Numbered from the stretch's first letter, positions 34,861-44,447 are shown. The stretch is 64,000 nt of DNA from Pseudomonadota bacterium (GCA_023386885.1 JAEWIX010000064.1:1-64000); one strand, 5' to 3'. A program made the numbers and translations. The notes: generated by a model from the letters alone, not told the origin.

Positions 34861-35148
34861 AATATCCGGCCGGCGTTTCACGGTCGCGGCGAACCGTATC
34901 CCGGCCGTATAGTCAAGGCTGGGGAAGTATGGTAACCGGGCCCCGAAGGTAGGCAAAGAAGCCATTGCAGGATTCCGAAACCATGTATATTGGCGTTGCC
35001 GGACCTGACGTCGTTCGCCGGGTCTCCGTGAGTTGCGGCGGAGCGATTTCAGCCGAATGCCGCTACGACGGGATCTAACTAGTTAAGCACCACGACGGCT
35101 CGTATCGTCCAACGGTCGAGTCCAATTGAACAAGCACGAGGTTGAACG
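34861..35148. other. 288-bp gap before acpP
   Basis: Likely holds the acpP promoter, since acpP is normally expressed more strongly than its neighbours. TATATT at 34986-34991 with TTGCAG 15 bp upstream (34965-34970) is a weak candidate. No gene seen. Confidence 0.4.
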
Positions 35149-35388
35149 ATGAGCGAGATTGGCGAGCGGGTTAAGAAGATCGTGGTGGAACACCTTGGTG
35201 TTGAGCCCGAGAAGGTGGTCGACAACGCGAGCTTCATCGACGATCTCGGCGCTGACAGCTTGGATACCGTCGAACTGGTGATGGCGTTCGAGGAAGAGTT
35301 CGGTTGCGAGATTCCCGACGACGCGGCGGAAACCATTCTCACCGTTGGCGACGCCACCAAGTTCCTCGAAAAGAACGCGAAAAGCTAA
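35149..35388 (+). CDS. acpP: Acyl carrier protein
   Basis: A 79-aa carrier of growing acyl chains. The phosphopantetheine attachment site is Ser37 in DDLGADSLDTVELVMA, and the protein is strongly acidic, as expected. A ribosome site (GAGG) lies just before the ATG. A small hairpin ACACCT-GAA-AGGTGT follows 2 bp after the stop, without a T-run; it could limit read-through into fabF or mark mRNA processing. Confidence 0.97.
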   Translation: MSEIGERVKKIVVEHLGVEPEKVVDNASFIDDLGADSLDTVELVMAFEEEFGCEIPDDAAETILTVGDATKFLEKNAKS

Positions 35389-35488
35389 CACACCTGAAAG
35401 GTGTCGATGAAGCCGGACGGGTCGTGATCGCGCGGTCCACCGGCTTCTTGCTGTTGGTCGTGAGCATCCATCGACGGGAGTGCTGGAT

Positions 35489-36754
35489 ATGAGACGTGTT
35501 GTCGTCACCGGCCTGGGCATGGTTACGCCGCTTGGCTGTGGCGTCGAGCCGACCTGGAAGCGTATTCTCAACGGTGAGAGCGGCGCGCGAAAGATCGACA
35601 CGTTCGAGGTATCCGATCTCCCCAGCCACATCGCCTGCATGATTCCACGCGGCGACGGCAGCAACGGCACCTTCAATGCAGATCAGTGGATGGAGCCCAA
35701 GGACCAGCGTAAGGTCGATGATTTCATCGTCTTTGCGATGGCTGCGGCGCGTCAGGCTTTAGATGACGCCAACTGGCATCCGGCGACCGAAGAAGATCGC
35801 TGCGCCACCGGGACCCTGATCGGCTCCGGCATCGGCGGCCTTTCCGGCATTGCGGATGCAGCCATCCTCGTGAAGGACCGGGGACCGCGCAAGCTGTCGC
35901 CGTTCTTCATTCCGGGGCGCCTGATCAATCTGGCGTCGGGTTACGTTTCGATCGAGCATGGCCTGAAGGGGCCGAACCATTCGGTGGTGACGGCGTGTTC
36001 GACCGGTGCGCATGCCATCGGCGATGCTGGCCGCCTGATCGCGCTCGGCGATGCCGACGTCATGGTGGCCGGGGGCACCGAATCGCCGATCTGCCGGCTC
36101 GCCATGGCCGGCTTCTGTGCATTGCGCGCATTGTCGAGCGGCTTCAACGAGACGCCAGAGAAAGCCTCACGCCCCTACGACAAGGATCGTGACGGGTTTG
36201 TCATGGGCGAGGGCGCGGGTGTCGTCGTGCTGGAAGAGTACGAGCACGCCAAGGCGCGTGGCGCCAAGATTTATGCCGAGGTCATCGGCTATGGCCTGTC
36301 GGGCGATGCCTATCACATCACTGCACCCGCGCCGGATGGCGATGGCGGTTTCCGCTGCATGAGTGCTGCACTGAAGCGTGCGGGCATCAGCGCGGCCGAT
36401 GTCGATTACATCAACGCGCACGGAACCTCGACGCCTCTCGGTGACGAGATCGAACTGGGTGCGGCGCAACGGTTGCTCGGCAACGCGGCGTCCAAGGTGT
36501 CGATGTCATCGACCAAGTCCTCAACAGGGCATCTGCTCGGCGCCGCCGGTGCGATCGAAGCGATCTTTTCCATTCTGGCGATCCGCGACAATATCGCGCC
36601 GCCGACCATCAATCTCGACGCGCCGTCGGTTGAAACCCCGATTGATCTTGTGCCCAAGACGGCCCGTTCGCGTGAGATCAATGTCGCGCTGTCGAATTCG
36701 TTCGGCTTTGGCGGAACGAACGCGTCGGTCATTCTGCGGCGCGTGACGAATTGA
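35489..36754 (+). CDS. fabF: 3-oxoacyl-ACP synthase II
   Basis: Condensing enzyme elongating acyl-ACP, 421 aa. RRVVVTGLGMVTPLG opens the thiolase fold; the nucleophile Cys is in VVTACSTGAHAIGDA near residue 170, and the two histidines lie in NAHGTSTPLGD and SSTKSSTGHLLGAAGA. FSNSFGFGGTN-like text closes the fold (SNSFGFGGTNASV). The ATG at 35489 has GGGAG 8 bases upstream; a GTG three codons earlier is rejected. It is 100 bp after acpP. Confidence 0.96.
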   Translation: MRRVVVTGLGMVTPLGCGVEPTWKRILNGESGARKIDTFEVSDLPSHIACMIPRGDGSNGTFNADQWMEPKDQRKVDDFIVFAMAAARQALDDANWHPATEEDRCATGTLIGSGIGGLSGIADAAILVKDRGPRKLSPFFIPGRLINLASGYVSIEHGLKGPNHSVVTACSTGAHAIGDAGRLIALGDADVMVAGGTESPICRLAMAGFCALRALSSGFNETPEKASRPYDKDRDGFVMGEGAGVVVLEEYEHAKARGAKIYAEVIGYGLSGDAYHITAPAPDGDGGFRCMSAALKRAGISAADVDYINAHGTSTPLGDEIELGAAQRLLGNAASKVSMSSTKSSTGHLLGAAGAIEAIFSILAIRDNIAPPTINLDAPSVETPIDLVPKTARSREINVALSNSFGFGGTNASVILRRVTN

Positions 36755-37055
36755 TCGTTGGCGGAGGTTCGCTCCTCCGTTTTGCCGTATTCAACCCTGA
36801 ATCCTGTCGAGCGATTTGTTCGCGTTCACTCAGATTTCGTGAACGTCGTTGCGTTGCGGTGCGACTGATAAGGCAATATCTCGCGATGAGATGACGGCAA
36901 CAATCGTTCGGATCGAATCGATGCGGGATAGCTACGATCGATTCCAGATGCAGGACATGTCGTGATTGGAAATCCGCTTCGCACTTTTCGGCAATATGCT
37001 TTAATGCTGGCAGCGGGTATGAAACCATCATCGAGCCGACGGGATACCATCTTGC
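36755..37055. other. 301-bp gap between fabF and mltG
   Basis: No gene, repeat or terminator-like hairpin with a T-run was seen. It may contain a promoter for mltG. Confidence 0.4.
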
Positions 37056-38309
37056 ATGAGTGAGAGATCACCCATTTCGCCGCGCAGTCCGCGTGCTGCG
37101 CTGGAGCCGGAGCAGGTTCCGCCGCCGCCCAAGCGTTCCGATCGTGCCCGTAATCCGTTTGTGGTGGTCGGCAATGCGATCATCACGATTCTGCTGCTGG
37201 CGATGATCGGCGGCGGTGGATTGTATGTCTACGGCAAGCAGAAGATCGAGGCCCCCGGACCGCTCGCACAGGACAAGGTGGTCAATATTCCGCAGCGTTC
37301 CGGCATGTCGGATATCGCCGATATTCTGCAGCGTGAAGGCGTGATCGACAACAATCGCTGGGCATTCATCGGCAGCGTCTTCGCCTTGAAGGCCCGATCC
37401 GACCTCAAGCCCGGCGAGTATTTGTTTGCCAAGAACGCCAGCCTGCGGGAAGTGATCGGCACGATCGTTGAAGGCAAGGTGGTACAGCATTCCATCACCG
37501 TTCCGGAAGGATTGACCTCCGAGCAGATCGTCGCGCGGATCACCGAGAACGACATCTTTTCCGGTTCGATCCATGCCATTCCCAGTGAGGGATCGCTGTT
37601 GCCGGAGACTTATAAATTTCCGCGCGGCGCGCAGCGCGAGCAGGTGATTGCCCGCATGCAGCAGGCACAACGTCGCGTCCTCGCCGACATCTGGGAGCGA
37701 CGCAATCGCGATATTCCGCTGAAGACGCCCGAGCAACTCGTAACGCTGGCTTCGATCGTGGAGAAGGAGACGAGCAAGCCGGATGAACGCAGCCGAGTGG
37801 CAGCCGTGTTCATCAATCGGCTGCAGAAGAAGATGAAGCTGCAGTCAGACCCGACCATCATCTACGGACTCGTTGGTGGCAAAGGGACGCTCGGGCGACC
37901 GATCAAGCGCAGCGAAATCCAGCAGCCGTCCCCCTACAACACCTACGTTGTCGATGGTTTGCCGCCGGGGCCGATCGCCAATCCGGGCCGCGCTTCGCTC
38001 GAAGCGACTGCAAACCCCGCTAGAACACGCGATCTGTTCTTTGTGGCCGATGGCACTGGCGGACACAGCTTTACCGAGACCTACGAACAGCACCAAAAGA
38101 ATGTCGTGCGTTTGCGAGCCTTGGAAAAGCAGATTCAGAACGACACCGTCGAGCCGCCGGAAGAAGCGCCGACTGGGTCGGCAGCATCGGATTCTGGCGA
38201 CGAGGGCAAAGCATCGCAGGAGCGGCCAGCTGCTACGCCCAATGCGGCCGGAAAAGCGAAGGGTGCGCAGAAGTCCTCCCATAGGCCGCCGCGTTCCGAG
38301 CGGCGCTAA
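37056..38309 (+). CDS. mltG: Endolytic murein transglycosylase MltG (YceG-like)
   Basis: Membrane-anchored lytic transglycosylase that ends glycan-strand growth; 417 aa. A Pro/Arg-rich cytoplasmic N-terminus (about 40 residues) precedes one membrane helix (residues 35-55) and a LysM-like YceG domain. The catalytic Glu is in LASIVEKETSKPDERSRVAAVFINRL near residues 230-255, followed by LQSDPTIIYGL. The C-terminus after residue 340 is a low-complexity Ser/Ala/Lys/Arg tail. It lies between fabF and yicC, the usual order in alphaproteobacteria. Confidence 0.93.
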   Translation: MSERSPISPRSPRAALEPEQVPPPPKRSDRARNPFVVVGNAIITILLLAMIGGGGLYVYGKQKIEAPGPLAQDKVVNIPQRSGMSDIADILQREGVIDNNRWAFIGSVFALKARSDLKPGEYLFAKNASLREVIGTIVEGKVVQHSITVPEGLTSEQIVARITENDIFSGSIHAIPSEGSLLPETYKFPRGAQREQVIARMQQAQRRVLADIWERRNRDIPLKTPEQLVTLASIVEKETSKPDERSRVAAVFINRLQKKMKLQSDPTIIYGLVGGKGTLGRPIKRSEIQQPSPYNTYVVDGLPPGPIANPGRASLEATANPARTRDLFFVADGTGGHSFTETYEQHQKNVVRLRALEKQIQNDTVEPPEEAPTGSAASDSGDEGKASQERPAATPNAAGKAKGAQKSSHRPPRSERR

Positions 38310-38528
38310 CCCTCGCGGTCGTTGCAGCCCCGATCCATTGACGGCACCATCGGCCTTGATCGCGCGCTGAGCGGCGTCGTGAAGCCGGTTTGCGTTCGAT
38401 GGATACATCCGGCCGCTTTGTTGAGAGCGTTTTCTTGACGCGAACCGGTATCCAGCCAGCGCGAAAGCGTTATAGTGCCGCAACCGCTGGTCGGGATTCC
38501 TCATTTTCAGATTGGAGCAAGTGACGCG

Positions 38529-39416
38529 ATGGCGTTATCGAGCATGACCGGTTTTGCCCGAAGCCACGGCACGAGCGGACCTTATACCGTCGAGTGGGAG
38601 CTGAAGTCAGTCAACGCCAAAGGCTTCGACTTCCGGATGCGCTTGCCGCTGGGCTGGGACGATGTCGAATTGACCGCACGCAAGCGTGCAACTGAACTGT
38701 TGTCGCGCGGTACGGTCTACGCCAATCTGACCGTCAAGCGTTCCAGTACTGCTTCCAGCATTCGCCTCAACGAGGATGTCCTGGCGGCCGTGGTCAAGAT
38801 CGCCGGCCAACTTGCCGGACGGATTGATGCGGTTGCGCCGAGCATCGACGGACTATTATCGATCAAGGGGGTGATCGAGGTCGCCGAACCGGAAGCGGAT
38901 GACGCCGAGGACCAAGCTGCGCGCGTGGCGGTGGCGACGGCGTTCGATCAGGCCCTTACCAGCCTGATCGACATGCGCAAGCGCGAAGGCGCGACCTTGG
39001 GCGATGTCTTGAAGCAGCGGCTCAATCAGATCGAGCAGCTTGCCGGACGGGCCGAAAAGGCGCCTGGACGCCAGCCGGAGGCTATTCGTGCCCGGCTCGC
39101 CGAACAGATCGCCGTGCTGGTCGGAGCGTCGGATCGTTTTGATCCCGATCGGCTCAATCAGGAAGCGCTGTTGATGGCAACCAAGGCCGACATTCGCGAG
39201 GAACTGGACCGCATCGCTTCGCATGTGTCGCAGGCGCGCGATCTGCTCGACAAGGGCGGAGCGGTCGGACGGCGTTTGGATTTCCTGGCACAGGAATTCA
39301 ACCGCGAGGTCAACACCTGCTGCTCGAAATCCAACGATCTGGAATTGACCAACATCGGGCTCGAGATGAAAAATGTCGTCGAGCAGTTCCGCGAGCAAGT
39401 GCAAAATCTGGAGTGA
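38529..39416 (+). CDS. yicC: YicC family endoribonuclease-like protein
   Basis: A 295-aa soluble protein. It begins SSMTGFARSHG, the near-universal YicC start, and ends with the DUF1732 stretch LDFLAQEFNREVNTCCSKSNDLELTNIGLEMKNVVEQFREQVQNLE. YicC/YloC proteins are now regarded as endoribonucleases acting on single-stranded RNA. The ATG at 38529 is preceded by GGAG 12 bases upstream; the frame opens 18 codons earlier without homology. It sits 3 bp before gmk, the conserved pair. Confidence 0.92.
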   Translation: MALSSMTGFARSHGTSGPYTVEWELKSVNAKGFDFRMRLPLGWDDVELTARKRATELLSRGTVYANLTVKRSSTASSIRLNEDVLAAVVKIAGQLAGRIDAVAPSIDGLLSIKGVIEVAEPEADDAEDQAARVAVATAFDQALTSLIDMRKREGATLGDVLKQRLNQIEQLAGRAEKAPGRQPEAIRARLAEQIAVLVGASDRFDPDRLNQEALLMATKADIREELDRIASHVSQARDLLDKGGAVGRRLDFLAQEFNREVNTCCSKSNDLELTNIGLEMKNVVEQFREQVQNLE

Positions 39417-39419
39417 TAG

Positions 39420-40082
39420 ATGGCGGGGACGGGCGACCGTGGGGCGGAGAGCGTGGAGCGGCGCGGATTGATGTTTGTGCTGTCCTCGCCGTCGGGCGCC
39501 GGGAAGACCACATTGTCCCGGCTGCTGATCGAGCGGATTGAAGGTCTGCGCATGTCTGTTTCGGTCACGACGCGACCGATGCGGCCTGGTGAGCGCGAAG
39601 GGCACGATTACTATTTTGTCGATCAGCGACGCTTTCAACAGATGGCACACGCCGGCGACCTGCTGGAGTGGGCAACGGTGTTCGATAATGGTTACGGCAC
39701 GCCGCGCGTACCGGTCGAAGCGGCGCTGTCGAGCGGACAGGATGTGCTGTTCGACATCGATTGGCAGGGAACGCAGCAACTGCGCGAAAAGGCGGGCAAG
39801 GACGTGGTCAGCGTTTTTATCTTGCCGCCCTCAGCGCAGGATCTCGAAAAGCGGCTGCATACTCGCGCGCAGGATTCCGACGAGGTCATTCGCGGGCGCA
39901 TGAGCCGCGCCGCGCATGAAGTGAGCCATTGGGCTGAGTACGATTACATCGTCGTCAATCATCAGATCGAGCAGGCTTTCACCGAGGTGCAATCGATCCT
40001 CAATGCGGAACGGCTCAAGCGTGAGCGACGCACGGGTCTGACGGCTTTCGTTCGCGAGTTGCAGAAGCAACTCGAGCGGTGA
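39420..40082 (+). CDS. gmk: Guanylate kinase
   Basis: Converts GMP to GDP with ATP; 220 aa. The P-loop SSPSGAGKTTLSR is near residues 21-33, the GMP-binding SVTTRPMRPGEREGHDYYFV near 44-63, and VDWQGTQQL-like ID-WQGTQQL near 115. The extra N-terminal 15 residues (GTGDRGAESVERR) are weakly conserved. It is 3 bp after yicC, so co-translated. Confidence 0.96.
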   Translation: MAGTGDRGAESVERRGLMFVLSSPSGAGKTTLSRLLIERIEGLRMSVSVTTRPMRPGEREGHDYYFVDQRRFQQMAHAGDLLEWATVFDNGYGTPRVPVEAALSSGQDVLFDIDWQGTQQLREKAGKDVVSVFILPPSAQDLEKRLHTRAQDSDEVIRGRMSRAAHEVSHWAEYDYIVVNHQIEQAFTEVQSILNAERLKRERRTGLTAFVRELQKQLER

Positions 40083-40150
40083 CGTTTGCCTTTGGTTTCA
40101 ACCGTGTCGAACGTTTCGGTCTGCTCGTTAACGCGGTGTGAGACGAAAGA

Positions 40151-40415
40151 TCACTGTTTCGTAGCTGTCCACCGGCCGTGGCAGCCGTCGGATCGCTGGA
40201 ATGTCCCCGAGCCGCTGCGGCCCGAGAAACGGCCGCGGCTGGTGACGTCGATGCCGTAATAATTGCCGCTGCCGGAGATCGATCCGTTGGCGCTCACCGA
40301 TCCGCTTCCATAGCTCCCCATAAGCCTTCGGCCGCTCACGACCACGGTTTCACGAAACGTGTCGGAGCAGTTGGTGCCTGCAAAATTGCTGCCGGCGGCC
40401 AGTGGAGAATGTACC
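40151..40415 (-). pseudogene. Truncated C-terminal fragment of a Gly/Ser-rich exported protein
   Basis: Reading on the minus strand, the frame encodes NFAGTNCSDTFRETVVV, then GRRLMGSYGSGSVSANGSISGSG and GRFSGRSGSGTFQRSDGCHGRW, ending at a TGA at 40151. This resembles the last 80 residues of small exported proteins with a GRFSG..G.GT....C.G.W ending, but no start or signal peptide is present before the alcohol dehydrogenase stop at 40417. It looks like a remnant whose 5' part was lost when the neighbouring gene arrived. A short functional frame from an internal ATG at 40321 cannot be excluded. Confidence 0.5.
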
Positions 40416-40416
40416 G

Positions 40417-41475
40417 TTAGTTGCAGAGCATGATACGGCCAACGACCTTGCCGGCGCGCAATTCGTCGATCCATTTCTGGACGTCACGCATAGGCTCCTC
40501 CTTGATCGGAGGCGGCTGGATTTTGCCGGCACGCGCCAACGTCATCAGTTCCTTCGCTTCCTCGAGGGTGCCCACCATGAAGCCCTCGATGGTCATGCGC
40601 TTGTAGATCCACTGCACCATGGGCAGGCTGAAATTTCCGCCCATCAATCCAGACACGACGATCTTGCCGCCACGCGCCACGGTCGAGACGGCGAAACCCA
40701 TCGACTTCTCGTTGCCGGCAAAATCGACAACGCCGTCGAATCCGCCGCCGCTCTCCTTGATCATACGCTTGACGACATCCGGCTCCGACGGATCGTAAGC
40801 GGCTGTCGCGCCATTTTTCAGCGCGGTTTCTCGCGCCGCGGGGCTGAGGTCGGCAACGGTGATGTTTTGCTTGAACATGGCCTTCGCAAAGGACAGGCCC
40901 ATCATGCCGACCCCGCCAAGTCCGATCAGCAACAGGTTGCGTTGGCGCGGCCGGTCGACCAGCCGTTTCAAGGCGCCGTACGCCGTCACTCCGGAACACA
41001 TGAGCGTGGCCGCAAGATTGATCGGAAGCGGATCGTATTCGAGCAGATACTTTGCATCCGGCACCAGCACGTGGGTGGCAAAGCCGCCATCGATGGAGAC
41101 GCCCATGAAGCGATGTTTGGCGCAAAGATTTTCGTCGCCGTTGAGACAATCATTGCACTTGCCGCAGCCGATCCATGGAAACACCGCGTACTTCTTCCCG
41201 ATCAGATCGCGGAATGCATCCGGTCCGACCTCGTCGACCACACCGGCGATCTCGTGGCCGAGTGTGAACGGCAGCGTCATGCCGCGTGTGGTGTCGAGCC
41301 GTTTGCCGTTTCCGAGATCGGCATAGCCATCCTGAATATGCAGGTCGGAATGGCAAAGTCCGCAGCGCTCGATCCGGACCAGCACCTCCCGACCTTGCGG
41401 CTTTGGTGTGTCGATGATGGTTTCGCACAGCGGTGCATCGAACTTCACCAGCGATTGACGACGCATCTGCGCCAT
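40417..41475 (-). CDS. Zinc-dependent alcohol dehydrogenase
   Basis: A 352-aa MDR-family dehydrogenase. The catalytic zinc site is seen in ERCGLCHSDLH near residues 37-47 and GHEIAGVVDEVG near 74, the structural zinc in GCGKCNDCLNGDENLCAKHRF with four Cys near residues 105-122, and the nucleotide site is GLGGVGMMGLSFAK near 188. The Rossmann fold and C-terminal domain are complete. It is a lone gene 12 bp downstream of rsmA. The alcohol substrate cannot be told; the cofactor is probably NAD(P). Confidence 0.9.
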   Translation of the reverse strand: MAQMRRQSLVKFDAPLCETIIDTPKPQGREVLVRIERCGLCHSDLHIQDGYADLGNGKRLDTTRGMTLPFTLGHEIAGVVDEVGPDAFRDLIGKKYAVFPWIGCGKCNDCLNGDENLCAKHRFMGVSIDGGFATHVLVPDAKYLLEYDPLPINLAATLMCSGVTAYGALKRLVDRPRQRNLLLIGLGGVGMMGLSFAKAMFKQNITVADLSPAARETALKNGATAAYDPSEPDVVKRMIKESGGGFDGVVDFAGNEKSMGFAVSTVARGGKIVVSGLMGGNFSLPMVQWIYKRMTIEGFMVGTLEEAKELMTLARAGKIQPPPIKEEPMRDVQKWIDELRAGKVVGRIMLCN

Positions 41476-41487
41476 GACGTGTTCTCC

Positions 41488-42354
41488 TTAGGTCGATTGC
41501 GAGGTTTCGGCGCGTATATTGGCCAATTCGCGCGCCATGGCAACAAAGCCCGTGAGCGGAATGGTTTCGGCTCGTTGGGTCGGCTCCAGGCCGGCGGCGG
41601 CGGCCAGTCGCTCGGGCGCCGTGCCAAGCGATTTGAGGCTTTGCCGGATCATCTTGCGGCGCTGGCCGAAAGCCGCCGCAGCGACCTGTTCCAGCGCCTT
41701 GCGCTCGCACGGCAGCGGGGTCTCGCGCGGAAGCAGCCGTACCACCGACGATGTGACTTTCGGAGGCGGCACGAAGGCGGCGGGCGAAATGTCGAACAGG
41801 ATTTTGGTCTCGGCGCGCCAATTGGCGAGCACCGCCAGCCGGCCATAGGCATCATCGTTGTCGCGCGCGACGATCCGTTCGGCCACCTCGCGTTGAAACA
41901 TCAGCACCATCGTGTCGTACCATGGCGGCCAGGGCTCGGCGGACAACCAGCCGATCAAGAGTGCTGTCGCGATGTTGTACGGCAGGTTGGCGACAATCTT
42001 CGCGCGCTCGCCGTCGAGTAGCGGACGCGGATCGAATGTCATCGCATCGGCGCAGATGATTTCAAGTCGCCCGGGGTAGTGCGCAGCGATTTCCTCCAGC
42101 GGCCCCAGCGCGCGCTTGTCGCGCTCGATGGCGATAACGCGCTTGGCGCCCAGTGCGAGGAGGGCGCGGGTGAGGCCGCCGGGTCCGGGGCCCACTTCAA
42201 TAACGGTCGATTGCGCGAGCGGCCCTGCCGCACGGGCGATCCGCGTCGTGAGATTGAGATCGAGCAGGAAGTTCTGGCCGAGCGATTTTCGCGCCGACAG
42301 CTGATGGCGTTTGATGACGTCGCGAAGCGGCGGCAGATCGTCGATCGCGGTCAT
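41488..42354 (-). CDS. rsmA: 16S rRNA dimethyladenosine transferase
   Basis: Adds two methyl groups to each of two adenines at the 3' end of 16S rRNA; 288 aa. The start SARKSLGQNFLLDLNLT (residues 21-37) is the RsmA/KsgA opening, SAM motif VIEVGPGPGGLTRALLALG near 50, and the catalytic NLPYNIATALL near 120. The ATG overlaps the pdxA stop (ATGA). It belongs to lptFG-lptD-surA-pdxA-rsmA, a widely conserved order. Confidence 0.95.
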   Translation of the reverse strand: MTAIDDLPPLRDVIKRHQLSARKSLGQNFLLDLNLTTRIARAAGPLAQSTVIEVGPGPGGLTRALLALGAKRVIAIERDKRALGPLEEIAAHYPGRLEIICADAMTFDPRPLLDGERAKIVANLPYNIATALLIGWLSAEPWPPWYDTMVLMFQREVAERIVARDNDDAYGRLAVLANWRAETKILFDISPAAFVPPPKVTSSVVRLLPRETPLPCERKALEQVAAAAFGQRRKMIRQSLKSLGTAPERLAAAAGLEPTQRAETIPLTGFVAMARELANIRAETSQST

Positions 42355-43352
42355 CCCTGCGAGGCCGCCATGCGTGCTGCAAGGTGAAGGGCTGCGATCA
42401 GGCTTGAGGGGTTGGCACGTCCGGTGCCGGCGATGTCGAACGCCGTGCCATGGTCGGGCGAAGTGCGGATAAAGGGCAGGCCGAGCGTGACGTTGACGCC
42501 TTCGTCGAACGCCAGTGTTTTGATCGGGATCAGGGCCTGATCGTGATACATGCAGACGGCGCAGTCGTAGGTCCGCCGCGCAGCGGCATGAAACATGGTG
42601 TCTGCGGGAAGCGGACCGCGGGCATCGGTGCCTTCGGCGCGCAAGGCGGCGACAGCGGGTGCGACGACGGTTTGATCTTCATGACCGAGCGAGCCGCCTT
42701 CGCCGGCATGCGGGTTGAGACCGGCGATCGCCAGACGCGGCCGCGCGATTCCGAAGCGCTTGATCAGATCGGTAACAAGGATGCGGGACGTTGTGACGAT
42801 GAGTTCGCTGGTCAATTGCGCAATTGCTTCGCGCAACGGCACGTGAATCGTGACCGGTACCACGGCAAGCGTCGGCGACCACAGGAGCATGACCGGTAAC
42901 GGTGCTTGACCTTCGTGTGCCGCGAGTTCGGCGAGGAATTCGGTGTGCCCCGGATGTGCGAAGCCGGCTTCGTACAACACGCTCTTGGCAATGGGGTTGG
43001 TAACGACGGCGGCGGCAGCACCATTCGTCACGTCGGTGACGGCGCGACGAATGGCCGCGATCGCAATCGGAGCACTGGTCGGGTCGGGCAGTCCGGGTTT
43101 CGCGGTCACGGGACTGCCGATGTTCACGACGGGCAGGGCGCGCGCGAAGGTACTCGCCGCGTCCTGCGGCTTGATTTCGGATACAGGAACATCGACGCCA
43201 AGAGCCTGCGCACGTCGACGGATGAATTCGGTGTTGCCAAGCAAATAGAACGGTGGAGTTTGATTTTCTGCGCGGTGCTGCCAGGCCGCAATCGTGATGT
43301 CGGGACCGATCCCCGCCGGCTCGCCTATGGTCAGTGCGAGAGGTTTCTGCAT
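42351..43352 (-). CDS. pdxA: 4-hydroxythreonine-4-phosphate dehydrogenase
   Basis: Step of pyridoxal phosphate synthesis, oxidising 4-phosphohydroxy-L-threonine; 333 aa. GEPAGIGPDI near residue 8, the metal-binding GHTEFLA near 135, and MYHDQALIPIKTLAFDEGVNVTLGLPFIRTSPDHGTAFDIAGTG near 268-312 include the metal-ligand His residues. It is directly followed by rsmA with an ATGA overlap, and preceded by surA 165 bp upstream. Confidence 0.95.
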   Translation of the reverse strand: MQKPLALTIGEPAGIGPDITIAAWQHRAENQTPPFYLLGNTEFIRRRAQALGVDVPVSEIKPQDAASTFARALPVVNIGSPVTAKPGLPDPTSAPIAIAAIRRAVTDVTNGAAAAVVTNPIAKSVLYEAGFAHPGHTEFLAELAAHEGQAPLPVMLLWSPTLAVVPVTIHVPLREAIAQLTSELIVTTSRILVTDLIKRFGIARPRLAIAGLNPHAGEGGSLGHEDQTVVAPAVAALRAEGTDARGPLPADTMFHAAARRTYDCAVCMYHDQALIPIKTLAFDEGVNVTLGLPFIRTSPDHGTAFDIAGTGRANPSSLIAALHLAARMAASQG

Positions 43353-43517
43353 TGAGCTGCGCCCCGTGCCATCCGAAAGACAGTTGCTATCGCCAGAGGC
43401 GGCCGCAACTGCATTGCCTGATCATAGATGTCGCCCGATCAAGAAGATGTCGGTCGTTGCGCAATCCAGTCCGAAAGGTAGTGAAATGCAAATCGCTTCC
43501 GGTTTCGGCATGGCACT

Positions 43518-44447
43518 TTATCGATACTCGATCATCGCGGCCCTGCGAATGTCCTGGAGGTAGGACTTTGACCTCGCCTCGTACTTTTGCGCGTAAAGTT
43601 TTTCGCGAATCTTGCGTTGTTCCGGTGTGTCGCCGCTGGTCGGTTTGCGTTCGCAAAGTGCGACCATCTCGATGCCGTGGCGCGTCACTTCGGGAGTAGT
43701 CAGATGACCGATAGGGGTTTTGTCTAGCAATTCGCGCAGCGGCTGCGGCAGGTCAGCCGAGGTCTTGACGACCGTGTCCCGGATCGTGGCGTTCCGCATG
43801 GAACGAAACAGGGTGGTGGCGTCGTCGCAGTTTTGCACCCGGCTTCGCAGCGTTTCGGCTTCCTTGCGGCGCATTTCGATTGTCGCAGCCGACGAGCCAC
43901 GCGGCACCACCAGCACGATGGGGCGCATTTGGTACTCGAAGTTACTGCCGTCGCTTTTCCCATCGGACAGATCGCCGGACGCGGTGCGAACGGCCTTGTC
44001 CGTAACCATCAGGCTGTCCTTGAAGCGCCCGCGGACCAAGGTGCTCCACACCATGTCTGCCCTGATCCGGCTGCGTAGTGTTCCCGGACGGATACCTCTG
44101 CTTGCCAGCGTCTGGGTGAGTTGTTCGGACGAGAGGCGCATCCGCTGCCCCATCGACGCATATGATGAGTCGATATCGGCGGCGGAGGGGTTAACGCCGT
44201 ATTTTTTGGCTTCTTTGATCTTGACCTTTTCGTCGATCAAGTCCTCCAACACCTGTTTGCGGCTGGCTTTCTGGTGCGACAGCGCCTGCAGACGCATACG
44301 TTGGTCGATATCGAAATTGGTGATCGGCTCACCATTGACCATCGCCGCAACGGATTGGGCCTGAACTGGTGCGATGCCGACGGTCGCCGAAACAATGGCT
44401 GCGCAGACAAAGGCCAGGAACGACAGACGAAGCGGAAATATCATCAT
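43518..44447 (-). CDS. surA: SurA-like periplasmic chaperone
   Basis: A 309-aa outer-membrane-protein chaperone. A signal peptide (about residues 1-31, ending VQAQ) precedes a SurA N-domain: VAAMVNGEPITNFDIDQRMRLQALSHQKASRKQVLEDLIDEKVKIKEAKKYG. One parvulin-like region follows near residues 175-270, but it lacks the usual HIL catalytic start (MRPIVLVVP instead), so it is probably non-catalytic. The order lptD-surA-pdxA-rsmA is the standard one, tying it to LptD assembly. Confidence 0.88.
   Translation of the reverse strand: MMIFPLRLSFLAFVCAAIVSATVGIAPVQAQSVAAMVNGEPITNFDIDQRMRLQALSHQKASRKQVLEDLIDEKVKIKEAKKYGVNPSAADIDSSYASMGQRMRLSSEQLTQTLASRGIRPGTLRSRIRADMVWSTLVRGRFKDSLMVTDKAVRTASGDLSDGKSDGSNFEYQMRPIVLVVPRGSSAATIEMRRKEAETLRSRVQNCDDATTLFRSMRNATIRDTVVKTSADLPQPLRELLDKTPIGHLTTPEVTRHGIEMVALCERKPTSGDTPEQRKIREKLYAQKYEARSKSYLQDIRRAAMIEYR

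Noticed and set aside
40402..42021. A 539-codon open frame opposite the alcohol dehydrogenase and rsmA genes
   Set aside because: It spans the antisense of two complete known genes and their junction; no recognisable motif.
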